Of a stretch of 64,000 nt of DNA, positions 24,350-36,308 are shown in pieces. A program made the translations under genes and the position numbers. Source of the DNA: Deroplatys truncata (lineage: Eukaryota; Arthropoda; Insecta; Mantodea; Mantidae); NCBI GenBank assembly GCA_030765065.1, contig CM060987.1:73108557-73172556 (forward strand), in the 5' to 3' direction. Position 1 is the first letter of the stretch, and every line of letters begins with the position of its first letter. Below the pieces are notes generated by a model. It was given only the letters and a program-made list of their open reading frames with translations. It was not told the DNA's origin and searched no databases.

Positions 24350-24629
24350 GTTTTATTTATGCACGCTCTTTAACTGTTGTGGTCCTTAGCGTCCCATTCT
24401 ATATTGGGCGTGAAAGACCGTTAATTTTGCTCAGAGGCCTCTTTATCAAGCTTGAGGTTCTTTTATGTGCCGTGAATCTACGACACGGGACCACCGGCTT
24501 TACTTCCCTTACGAAGGAAGCATGCTAAGGATTTTTACGCCAGAAAAGATCCATCACCCTCCGCCGGGTTTGAACCTGCGACTTCTGTAACTAGAAGCTA
24601 GCATGGTAACCACTAAATCTCGGAAGATG
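24350..24629 (-). mobile_element. tRNA-derived SINE, family B, copy 3
   Basis: An antisense copy closely matching those at 11114 and 21159: tail GTTTTATTTATGCACGCTC, body with CAGAGGCCTCTTTATCA, and a reversed B box GGGTTTGAACCTGC. Confidence 0.85.
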
Positions 24630-24779
24630 CTTACAAATGCACTAATTTACAAACTGGCTCCACGAAGGTAATGTTCAAACAAGAAAATGTGTTTTAGAGA
24701 TACGGCCTCCTCTTATATACAGATTTTGGTGTACATAAAGGCGCGAGAAAACGTTTAGTTGGTCGAAGTTAACATAATC

Positions 24780-25699
24780 AAAATCTGATGTGTTACACTC
24801 ACATGACTTTCTCTACTCTTGTACAAACTATTTTTACAAACGCGTATTCTCCATCTACTTCATGTTAATCGAGATAAACATTTGCAGAAACTATCTTATT
24901 GCTAATTTTCTTGTAGATGTAAGGGGAATATATATTTACAAGGGCAATATAGAAATACAGTAGCCTGTAAGTACATACATATCTCTTAATAGCTGGTTGC
25001 TAGGTGCAGCACCATTCCCTTTGCCACAGATTATAACTCTTTGCATATCCAAGACAAAAAAATGAATAACGAATTCCCATTTTAGAAATTAAGTATTGAA
25101 AAATTTAAGGGAATAACAAGCAATATCTCCAAAATGGTTCACCCAACAACAAAAATGTATATGACATAAATTGTGTATTTTAACGCGATCTACATTTCTT
25201 GTGTAGTAAAATTTTGTCTATCTCTTATGGTTTACCACTTATGCAAAAGTCGTTCACAATGGAGAATACTTTTGGAGACATTCCCAGAAAATTCAAGATA
25301 TACATTTTGTTATGAAAATATCTTAAACTTATGATATTTTAATCAAAATCGTTAGAGCCATTTTTGAGAAAATTAAGCTTTTCGAAAACTTTTCCATGTA
25401 AAGGGTAGTCTGGGGTGAGGGGATTTTCTTGAAAATCTTCGTGTCGCATCTCTGGAAGATACTGAACCTAAATACCAAGTTTGGTGTTTATCCAACTGTT
25501 CGTTTCTGAGTTATGCTGTTTACAGACACACAGACACACACACACACACACAGACACATACACGGACATGTTTCTAAAAATGCTTTTTTTGGATTCAGGG
25601 AGTCTCAAAACATGTATTTCCGGTGAAATCGCGGTATCGAATGTTTGGGTGGAATACAATACTTCCCCTACTTACTATACGTAGTAGAGAAAGTAAAAA
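24780..25699 (-). repeat. Family A 0.9-kb repeat, copy 5
   Basis: A full copy in minus orientation, from AAAATCTGATGTGTTACACT to GTAGTAGAGAAAGTAAAAAT. Its right end merges without a spacer into a second, truncated copy. Confidence 0.85.
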
Positions 25700-26163
25700 T
25701 GAATAACGAATTCCCATTTTAGAAAATAAGTATTGAAAAGTTTAAGGGAACAAGAAGCAATATCTCGAAAATGGTTCACTCAACAAAAACATGTATATGA
25801 CATAAATTGTATTTTAACGCGATCTACATTTTTTGTGTAGTAAAATTTTGTATATCTCTTATGGTTTACCAGTTATGCAAAAGTGTTCACAATGGAGAAT
25901 ACTTTTGGAGAAATTCCCAGAAAATTCAAGATATACATTTTATTTGTCATGAAAATATCTTAAACCTATGATATTTTAATCAAAATCGTTAGAGCCATTT
26001 TTGAGAAAATTAAACTTTTCAAAAATCTTCCATGTAAAGGCTAATCTGGGTTGGGGGATTTTCTTGAAAACCTTCGTGTCGCATCTCTGGAAGATGCTGA
26101 ACCTAAATACCAGGTTTGGTGTTTATCCGACTGTTCGTTCCTGAGTTATGCTGTTCACAGCCA

Positions 26164-26236
<73 letters not shown>

Positions 26237-26379
26237 ACACTCGGACATGTTTCCAAAAATGCTTTTTTTGGAAGCAGGGAGTCTCAAAACATGTATTTCC
26301 GGTGAAATCTCGGTATCGAATTTTTGAGAGGAATACAATGCTTCCCCTACTTACTGTGTGTAATAGAGAAAGTAAAAAT
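25694..26379 (-). repeat. Family A, truncated tandem copy 6 with long CA microsatellite
   Basis: It begins internally at AAAAATGAATAACGAATTCC, a phrase present inside copy 5 at about 25055, and continues to the normal end GTAATAGAGAAAGTAAAAAT. The CA tract at about 26163-26232 is the longest in the window. Two overlapping frames read through it as Thr-His and Val-Cys repeats, which I regard as non-coding. Confidence 0.85.
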
Positions 26380-29300
26380 AGACGGTTAGTGACCGACATT
26401 TTGTAAATACTTTAGTTAACGGTAAATTAAGGCAACCTTTGTTCATTAATTAAATATATTTTATAAAATAAAGTGTGTATTTATAGCCCAAACTTAATAT
26501 GTGGCCATCTGGGGTTTTTACTTTAATTAAACCTCCTTCACTCTTTATGTTCCAACTTTCTATATTTCCTCGCAAACGAAAACGAAGTCTAATGTTAAAG
26601 GTTTACAGCTTTGGCTGAGAAAAAGTAATCTGTTGGTTCCCATTTTATGAGATATAAAGGGAAGTTAATTGAATCCTTATCCTCAAATGAAGGTTTTTTG
26701 TGCTGAGTTGCCCCACCATACGAAATGCTCTGATAATACATTCTGAGGGACAATGCAGAAGTTCCTGGCGATGTTAGGGAATTGCTTTTCGATTTAAGAA
26801 CGTAAATAGTCTACTTATTCCTCAGCATTCTAATGTGCAGTGTTTATTTGGGAAACCTAAGAGAATACAAACAAGAGTCTTTTGCTATTATGCTCTTAAA
26901 ACATCATTGTGTTTTTGTTTGTCTATTAAAATAATTCCTGCCTTGTAGCTTATTCCTACAGTAGGGACGTGCTACTAAAACAGGTATAAGAAGAACAAAA
27001 AGCAGCACCGCGCCAAGAGCACCACATTATAGAGCCCATTGTTGTGGCCCATTCGAAAGCGGAGTCCGAAACTACAGATAACTTTGTTTCCAGAAACAGA
27101 AACAATGGAAAAGCTAAAACGATTTGTAATGAGAAACGTTTCACGAATTCGGTAGACATAAGTGGCAGCTAACTGCAAGCTATAGTGAAGTCAGCTGCTT
27201 TGTGCTGTAGAGGGGGTGCGAACATTCTTGTCTTCGTCACAAAGTCGGTTGCGCAGTAGCAAAAACGCTGGGACATCATAGTAACGAGATTTCAGGCCAA
27301 TCAATAGTAGTCTTTTCTAGAATGTATTTGTCTGAACTTACTTGCTGTTTAACAGTCGAATTTGATAATTTAGAGCCATAAATGGACGCTACTGTGCGGA
27401 CTACAGGATTCAGAACCCGAAGGAAAATCCAGCGGCGAAGAAAAGGCAGTATACGTAATCATCTAGTGCATTAACAATTAACAACATAGTAATGTGTCAC
27501 CCAGTTTACATCAAACCGCCACGTGCTTGCGATCACCCCAAATCCCTTCTTCAACTGTCTTCGTAACGGAGACTATTGGACTGTTTCGCCGTAAGCAGGA
27601 GCGCTATAGAAGTGAGCCAGAAGAGTCCATTAGTCCGAGCACCAACAATTATATAAAATGGGGACACAACTGAACTAAGGGACATCTTGACATGCCAAAC
27701 AAAAATAACTATCCGCTACAGATTGTATTACCTGATCATAAAAGTGGTCCAAAAAGGCGTTTCTTATGATCAAGTGATAGGACTGTTAAGACGAATCTGT
27801 GAAATTCAACCAGTGCCTCATCAACTTTATTTTTTATATAATTACACTTTGCACATTAAATATACATTATTTTGCCCTTGTTCCCTTAGTAATTGTGCTC
27901 CTGTATATTCACATTCTGGGGGTTCCGTTTGGGTTGACATCCATGCCCTTTAAACTATTTGGGATGAAGCTGTAGAAGAAAACATAGAGCCGACAATTCA
28001 AATATTGTATCATCCACCAAAGAAATGGGTGAAACTTGGTTTTAAATTTTAAATTTTATGTATAGAATATTTCTTTATAATCAAATATTACATTTTGCGT
28101 AATGTTATTTTTTCTGGAAGGATAATAATGCATGTATCAATTTTTATTTTTTAAAAATGAATACCTATAATACCTTAAATTCTTTATATAAATAAAAACA
28201 TCTCTAAAGTTTTGCCTCCAAATTTAGAGCAAGTAAGCCAAAAATCTGAAAGAAACTGAATAAAAATTGCACCCTGGGGAATATAGCGTAATCAGAAAAA
28301 AGATCACGAGAAAATCAAGTTTTAAAGTTTCACGCAGCTTTGGGCATTTCAATAGTCCGAAAGGCAACCTACAATTTTATTTCTTTTTAAAATCAACATT
28401 TTTAAAACGTAATTTTTGGTTTTTTTTTAGAAAATTCAGTATAGGGTATCCACAAAGAGAGAACAGTTTTTTACACTCGAACATACATAAATGAAAATAA
28501 CCATACTTAAATTAAAATAGCACGCCTTTCGTCATTTTCAAACATCGACTTTTTTCTTTAGCCAAACTTTACCTCTCAGTTAATGTTCTAGAAGACATAA
28601 ATAATAACATATGCTCAAGTTCAAAGTTAGAACCTAACGAACTCTAAAATCCACCATAAATACCAATACCATGCCATGAACAGACAATATACTGCATTTT
28701 CTCTAGATCTACCTAGCCACTAAATTGGATAACATCCTTGTAGATTTAGCTTGAAGTCCAAGAAGCGTTAATGCGGGTTTACATCTCCATGAAAAGTTTC
28801 TTTAATCCTCTTTTCTTTTTAAATAAATCCTGATCAGAATCGCAAAAGTACAAAACAGGTGCAGAATCTGACGGTATGTTTACTTTCTTATAATTATTAC
28901 TTTACACCTAAGCCTATAGGTACTAAGTATGAAGCTTGTACTCTGTCGTTCTTTGGAGAGGTAATGCATCGTACATGCCTCATGAGAGTTCATTTCAAAG
29001 TGTGTCAGAACGCCATTGTTATTAAGCAATGTTTTGAAGCGTTTCCTCTAAGGGGAAGGACGCAACGCAGTACACGCATGGCGGAGAAGTTGCCTATATA
29101 GCACGGCGTTCGATCCGAAGAGCACTAATGCTGTAATGCAAGGGTAGCGAAAACACCTTTCTTCCGTGAGTCACCAAATATGCAACACGCACTGCATCAC
29201 TCAGCAGCATGTGAAAAGCAAATGGAATGTGGCAAGAGAGGAAACGGCGCCTGCGAGTCAAAATGACTCGCGAGTCCCGTTTCGCCACCACTGATGTAAT

Positions 29301-29476
29301 AAAATTAAACATACAACGCAGGTGCCTCGCAATGTCGTACCCAAAAGCTAAAATAAAATAACAGTCACGCATGTTAATCTTTCTTGCTTAACCCTATGTG
29401 ACGTCTCCTGAAAATAATGTAGATTCATAATATTTATCCTTTACTTTCAATTAACTGGAATGTTGAATCAACAGAA
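26380..29476. other. About 3 kb without recognisable features
   Basis: No SINE, transposase or reverse transcriptase signatures. A short palindrome at 29253-29276 is listed separately. Confidence 0.4.
29253..29276. repeat. Short palindrome cluster
   Basis: GCGAGTC, a 5-nt loop and GACTCGC form a perfect 7-bp stem. Its right arm is also the first half of the 12-bp perfect palindrome GACTCGCGAGTC at 29265-29276. Confidence 0.6.
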
Positions 29477-29575
29477 GCCGGCCCTCGTAGCCGTGGTCGC
29501 TGGAGTGTATAGCTCCGGCGCTCCGCCAAACTGAGGGTCGCGGCTTCAAGCCCCGCCATGCACTCCCACAATAAG
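29477..29575 (+). mobile_element. tRNA-like SINE head, same family as 3191
   Basis: GTAGCCGTGGTCGCTGG and GGGTCGCGG(C)TTCAAGCCCCG match the head of the 3191 SINE. Only the head is clear; 3' sequence and target duplications are not. Confidence 0.6.
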
Positions 29576-31287
29576 CGGTAACAAAAACAGTAAAAACACA
29601 GTATTATAAACTGGGTAAAACAAGGGAACTAAAAAAAAACAGAGCAACAAACTCTTGCGTCAATGAGTACTTGAGTGTTGTTTCTCCAGTTACGATCACT
29701 AGCCCTATCATTTTTATTATCAGTCCCAAAATAGTTTGGAACTTATAACATTTATTTAAAGTCGTATCGTAATTATTATTGACATAACATTTCGTTTATA
29801 GATAAATAGTAGGTTCACAGGTGTTGCATGTGTCTATTTTAGGGTCTAATTTACTTCAGGAATTGTGTAATACGGTTTTAAAACATAGATGAAGAAATGT
29901 TTTGAAATTGTAATGTAGTCTATGATTTTATCCCCTTTAGCGTAAGTGAACGTGGTATTAGTCAGATGAGTTAAAAGATGTAAACGCTTATGAAAGGGGT
30001 TTATAATATGAGTGGCAGTAGTTGTTTTGAAGTTATAAGGTAGTCTATAATATTTACCGTGCCCTAAAAGTAGGTGTCCAAAGTATAGTCCACATCGGTC
30101 AAACGTTGAGTATTGGTATGTTATGAATTTAAAATAAATTTTAGGGTAGATCCTGCAATATAGCTAGACTTCTAATTCGACTCTATAATTTGCAACCGTA
30201 TTCTACTTATTTATTTTGTTTTCTTTTTTGTTGCAGCATTGTTATTATTTTGATAGTAGAACAGGGAAGGAGAAAGTGCAGTTGCATTGGGCTTTGCCAC
30301 AATTAAATGAATAAACAAGCTGAGATGTGCTTAAGTTTATCCAGCTAAGTCAAAACGATATACGTATCCCATTCGCCAAAATTTTAAAAATGAAACTAAT
30401 AAGACATAAGCTGATAAAATTTTCTATGTACATTCGGTCAAACTAAAATGGCACATCTCTTGAGCAATTAAAAGATTTTCAAAGTCTCTTCGAGTGAACG
30501 CGTGGTTTACAACGTCAACGTCTTTGGTTAATTCTATTAATACAATTACAAGGCACTGATTCGGGCCACTTCTACACTGTCTTTGGCGTGGAGCAGGGGT
30601 TAAACTGCTGAACTTATACGCAAGTAGCTCGAGTTTGATTCTCCTACTACGGAGAATTATATTACCTATATGTTTACAACTCATTTTATTGTAATGTAGT
30701 TAAATCATTTTGCTTGTGTTACTTCATTTTACTTACAAGTAACTGAAACTTGTTGTTATAAAGTTAAATTGATCAAGTATGAAACCTCCTCCCGAACGGT
30801 AAATTAATGTCATGGTTGCCACCTACCACATGAACTATTAAATAAATGTCACATACATAAAAAGTGAGGAAAACCTATTGTGTTTGCACTCGTGTATTTA
30901 AAACGAAAGGTAAAAAGCTTACTAGCTCCAAGGATATTTTAAATTGCAACTTCAGGAATATTAAAGGTAACCCTCTACCACTGAACTAAGAGTGCTGTAG
31001 TAGCATGACACTGTAAACGATCTTTAGTCACATTCCATTTGAGAAATACAAATCAGTAACATGTGTTTTGGTTACAAATATTCGGTGTTGTAACATTCTG
31101 AAACATCTGTCTGAAATCTCCTACATGGATTATTTTCTAGGAATACTTTGTTTACTATAATTGTGTTACCCATTCTAACTACTATACGCAGACTTGTGAT
31201 CAAAACCTGGATGGAAGCGCTCTTGGAAGTACCAGATTCAAGCTCAGTTTCTCAGAGGCCGGTCAGTTTTAATTTGACAGTGTGTAC
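29576..31287. other. Unassigned sequence with a weak tRNA-like patch
   Basis: A degenerate tRNA-like head may lie at about 30588-30665 (GAGTTTGATTCTCC as B box). Nothing else was recognised. Confidence 0.4.
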
Positions 31288-31530
31288 TATTTTTCAGAAA
31301 AGTAAATGGTTAACTTCAGTGAGACCTGCGTGAAGGGTAACCTGATTATCAGGCATTTGTGCATGGTTGGTATGAGAATGATTTGTCATATGATTCCCTT
31401 ATTGTGCAGAGGCATGACAGCCATCGTCTCACCTTGCAATTTTAAAAAACAACATTTAAACAATCATTATAAACTAACGGACAAATATTGCAAATTCAAC
31501 TTCAGTACACCTATAGAAAATAAGTTATTG
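31288..31530 (+). repeat. Dispersed 240-bp repeat, copy 1 (inverted relative to 33650)
   Basis: Reads AAAAGTAAATGG then GTATGAGAAT and TTCAACTTCAGTAC, in the same order as the reverse complement of 33650-33880, at roughly 70-75 percent identity by eye. Both copies keep a similar frame (VKGNLIIRH / VKDHLILRR, then GMRM / GMRI). I do not recognise the encoded sequence. Confidence 0.65.
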
Positions 31531-32489
31531 TGTTTCGATTAAGTGGTGGACCAAAAGTAAAGCATATATTATCTCTGAAATAAATGTAAACTAATATCTA
31601 GAAACAAAATCAAAACATTTAGACCCTTCCTCAGGGTGCTATGAACATTCTGCCTTGCATTGAAATTTGTTGCTAAGTTAGCAACATCATATGAATAGAG
31701 CTCAAATTACCCAACTGAGAAACAGCCGAGATCGTTGCATCGCTACCCGTGGAATTCAAAAGTGTCAGCCTTTGATGGTTCCATCCACGCCTCCCACGTG
31801 CTTATTTTCTGAAATGGATCATTAACAAAAGTCTTTAATTCATCTAGATTCTTTTCGCAAGGAATGGAGAATCAGAATAAAGATACACCTCTAGAAATTG
31901 AGTTAATGGGGACATGGCAACATTGTATAGTACTTGGAAATAAAAAAAATGGCAACGCTGCTATGTGCAAACGGTTACTTCACGTTCAAGTGATCTAAAA
32001 TTGCATTGTGCTCTGTTTAATATATCACTAATTGCTTTATTTGCTGGCATTCAGTTATTGTACAAATGCACTTTTTTCAACATTAATACCATCTTTATAC
32101 TATTAGATGCTTTCCTAGGATACGTGATGTATTAAATTCATTTGTTTTCGATAGCTTATTCTCACATAACATGGTATTTGTGTCGTATTACTGCATAATT
32201 AACTATAAATGAATGTAACCATGCTGAGTTGACTCATTATTTCTAAAACTATTATTTTCGTTTCTTATGCTGAAACATTTTAATTTCACTTTTTTATAAA
32301 GCATTCAGTTGTAAAATTTCAATCGTATCATAGCGTTTGTAAGATGGAGGACAAAAGTAAAACGTTATGCGAAATAAAAATAGACATGTAATTTGCCGCT
32401 CTAAAAGAAGAGCTTTATCACAAAAACGGTCTACTATTCACCATAATTTTATATTTGGCACAGGCTATATACATAATGATGTTCCCGAT
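31531..32489. other. No recognisable feature
   Basis: Nothing recognised. Confidence 0.45.
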
Positions 32490-33449
32490 AAAAAAAAATC
32501 TGATGTGTTACACTCACATGACTTTCTCTACTCTTGTACAAACTATTTTTACAAACGCTTATTCTGCATCTACTTCATGTTAATCGAGATAAACATTTGC
32601 AGACTCTATCTTATTGATAATTTTCTTGTAGATGTAAGGGGAATATATAATTACAAGGGCAATATAGAAATACAGTAGCCTTTAAGCATATACATGTCTC
32701 TTAATAGCTGGTTGCTAGGTGCAGCACCATTCCCTTTCCCACAGATTAATACTCTTTGCATATCCAAGACAAAAAAATGAATAACGAATTCCCATTTGAG
32801 AAAATAAGTATTGAAAATTTAAGGAAATAACAAGCAATATCTCGAAAACGGTTCACTCAACAAAAGAAATGTATATGACATAAGTTGTGTATTTTAACGC
32901 GATCTACATTTTTTGTGTAGTAACATTTGGTCTATCTCTTATGGTTTACCAGTTATGCAAAAGTCGTTCACAATGAAGAATACTTTTGGAGACATTCCCA
33001 GAAAATTCGAGATATACATTTCATTTCTCATGACATTATCTTAAACATATGATATTTTCATCAAAATCGTTAGAGCCATTTTTGAGAAAATTAAAATTTT
33101 CGAAAAATCTTCCATGTAAAGGGTAGTCTGGGGTGGGGGGATTTTCTGGAAAACCTTCGTGTCGCATCTCTGGAAGATACTGAACCTAAATACCAAGTTT
33201 GGTGCTTATCCGACTGTTCGTTTTTGAGTTATGCTGTTCACAGACACACACACACACACACACACACAGACACACACACACAGACACACACACACACACA
33301 CAGACACACACACGGACATGTTTCCAAAAATGCTTTTTTTGGATTCAGGAGGTCTCAAAACATGTATTTCCGGTGAAATCTCGGTATCGAATTTTTGGGT
33401 GGAATGCAATACTTCCCCTACCTACTATACGTAGTAGAGAAAGTAAAAA
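32490..33449 (-). repeat. Family A 0.9-kb repeat, copy 7
   Basis: A full copy in minus orientation between A-rich borders, with an interrupted CA tract at about 33242-33313. Very close to copies 2, 3 and 5. It sits between the two arms of the inverted 240-bp repeat. Confidence 0.85.
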
Positions 33450-33649
33450 GGAAGACAGAAAAGCACGCGTTAAAGGGGATTCGATCCACGTTTCGCCATC
33501 ACTGTTGATCAGCAGTAACACGATTTAAAGAGTTAAGTACATAGAAAAGGTGTTGCTGATTAAGCTTACGTTTGTAAGCAAAGTACCCAACACTGCAATC
33601 GTTTTTACTTCTCGTCCACTACTCCATTGAAACGCACTAACAACATATT

Positions 33650-33880
33650 TTTACTGCGGTACTGAAGCTGAATTTTCTATATTTGCACATACAGTGACTG
33701 TTGAAATATTGCTTTTCAAAACTCCGAGACGAGCCGATGGTTGCCATGCTCTGTGCACAGCAAGGGAAGCACATTAAAAATTTTATTCTCATACCATCCA
33801 TGCAAGAACGCCTGAGAATTAGGTGATCCTTCACGTAGCTCTTACTGAACATGACCATTTACTTTTGTGAACAGTAGTAC
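33650..33880 (-). repeat. Dispersed 240-bp repeat, copy 2
   Basis: The minus-strand partner of 31288-31530; see that entry for the shared anchors. Confidence 0.65.
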
Positions 33881-35221
33881 CATGGTGACCACTTTAAAGC
33901 TAGTGCCACTTGCTTTGTTATTAGTGTCTTAAGTCACAGATTTCAGTGCTTCTAGAAACACTATTTCTTACGTCAGTCTATGTAAGCTGCTCTTTGTTGA
34001 GACCTGGCACTTTTATGGGCATCCAATTGCTGTTGTTTCGAAATTCTTCACAATATTGTTTGGAACACATTGTTGGCTGTTTCCGGACCCCAAACTACGA
34101 CAGAATATTGTCGGTTGCACGTCCTGATGGCCTCCGTTTACCAGTATGTGCGAACATGCGCTGTCTCATTGAGAAGTGTTAATCACGAGTGATTCCGTTA
34201 CGTCATAACTGCGAGAACAGGAACCCAGGTTACAGCATTGCGTGCACACGGTAAACTCGCGCATTCGCACACAATTTTTGGAAAGACTGTGCTCGCCGAT
34301 TCTAGGTATATCTATAACAAATGTTGTTAACCTGAACTAATAGGGTTTATATGCGAAAATGGAAGGCGTGTGCGATTGGGGCACCCTGTAATAATCTGAA
34401 GTTAGGGACTCGGGAAGCTTTCAAAAGTTACAAGGGCTACACCAAAAGCATTCCTTTAGGTCATTCAACAAATTAAAATGGAAGCTAATAATATGAAATC
34501 GAAAGAAGCCCTTCAAAAATCCCAGTTTAAAGATGTTCTCTTTATCATACTAAAAGAATTAAGGATATAAAACAGGTTATGCTTGTTGTTGCTGCTGTTT
34601 CAAATCTAAAATATAAGTACCGTAAGAGCCCAAGTACTCACCTACCTGTATTGAGTCTCTTGTCCTCAACACACTGCTCCCTACCACACAGTCAATGAGT
34701 GTGCTGCTCACGGCGCCATCACAGTGCCACTACAACAGAATGGGCGGTAAGTTGGTTACTTGTGCATCTGAGGCTTTCGTGTCGCATTCCACGGAAGAGA
34801 GGAGAGAGGTTTTTACAAGTATAACTTAGAAACATTCTGCTAAAGTTTTAGGCTTTAGACAAATGCCTATTCTGTTTTCGTATTATGTCCGTTTCTCTCC
34901 TATCTTTCTTCTACAAGATTTATGTTTGTTTTTAGTTTCTATGCCACTTACATAACCACAATAATTGTTCCTGTAATTACAGGTCACAGTACTAAGAAAA
35001 GTGCAGCGAGATGAAATTATGTTTTTTCTCTTGAATTTTAATGGGTTGTTCTTGATTTTATTTTAGTTGTTTTGTGTTTAATTTATTTTTAGTTGTTTTT
35101 GGCTGATTGAATAAAAGGTACTCTAATCCCTTTTATGCCTCTTTTACCTAAAATAATATCCGTAAACTGATTATACTATTTTCATTCTTGTCCTTCATAA
35201 ATTTAATAGAAATTCAATTCC
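33881..35221. other. Unassigned; possible DNA-transposon terminus near 34378-34394
   Basis: On the minus strand the phrase TTACAGGGTGCCCCAATCGC near 34375-34394 resembles termini of Tc1/mariner-type elements, but no partner end or transposase was found. Confidence 0.35.
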
Positions 35222-35291
35222 TTGTTCTATTGCTTGTAGCTACAGTAAGTGTCGATATCGAAATTTGGGCGGTAATAATGCATTAAGGAAG

Positions 35292-35334
<43 letters not shown>

Positions 35335-35455
35335 GTGCAAACAGCGGAACTTAAACATGAAAAGCTGGGTAAATATAAACTTGGTGCTATGTTCACTGTC
35401 TTGTGAGGATGCGACACAAATTTTTTCTAGGAAATCCCCCTTCACTTGAAGCTCC
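35222..35455 (+). repeat. Family A, older rearranged fragment with TC tract
   Basis: The right part (CAAACAGCGGAACTTAAACATG, AACTTGGTGCTATGTTCACT) follows family A in plus orientation. The left part (GATATCGAAATTTGGGCGG) reads like the family's end in minus orientation. A TC tract at 35303-35330 replaces the usual TG tract. Confidence 0.55.
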
Positions 35456-36308
35456 TTCTATTCTTTGCTAAAATTGTGATTTAAGACCATATTTTAGATA
35501 ATTATTTCCACGCATATTTATATTCTTTGATTTTATGTTATTATTTGTTAATGTTTAATCATACATGCATACATTCATTTCTTATGTTTTCCAGCACACC
35601 TTCCGTGATTCGCTCTAATGGAGTTCAAATAAGAGGCATTGTGTTCTAAAATTTTTAGTTTCATTTCTTGAGTTTTAGCAAGTTCTTGCTATAGTTCAGC
35701 ACAGTTGTTTTAAAAGGTCTTTATCATTCTGTTAACTTATATGCAGTCTAAATAATTATAATTAACACTTTACTAGGAATATATTTTCAATGCGTACCTA
35801 CGAGAGAACTACAAAAGATCGATCCAAACCTATTTCGGAGCTCCGCTTTTCCGATTTCTCTCGATGCATGGTCGCTCGCACTCTTGTTTCCTTTCTGCTC
35901 TCCCTGCACTGCCCGGAGGAACACGCACCCCGGTAACGCCGACTGCTCATGTTATATTTCAACCACTAGAGCAACACAAAATGACTGGTAATATAGACAG
36001 CTTGACATTCGTGGGGCAAGTAGACTCCTTCAAGAGTAGTATATAATATAGTGTTTTGTATACTGTACTGCTGAGATTAACATCTTTGCTTGTCTTACTG
36101 GAAACCGGCAGCAGTCGGTGCACGTAACACATTTACAGAATACAGGCCTAATTGTAAGATAAAAGGCTTTATGTTACCTCTCCTTATGTAAGTTATTGTC
36201 TGAAAATCAAGCTTTATTTCGTAATTCTGAAAGCAAAAGGAGAAAAGCTGCAGAGAATTGATAAACGATATAAGCACTTGATCAGCGTCTACTGTTTCGG
36301 ATAGGGTT
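35456..36308. other. No recognisable feature
   Basis: Nothing recognised. Confidence 0.45.

Noticed and set aside
26051-26406. Reading frames with long Thr-His or Val-Cys runs
   Set aside because: They are translations of the CA/TG microsatellite inside family A; similar frames recur at 1029-1395, 25468-25684 and 33199-33434.
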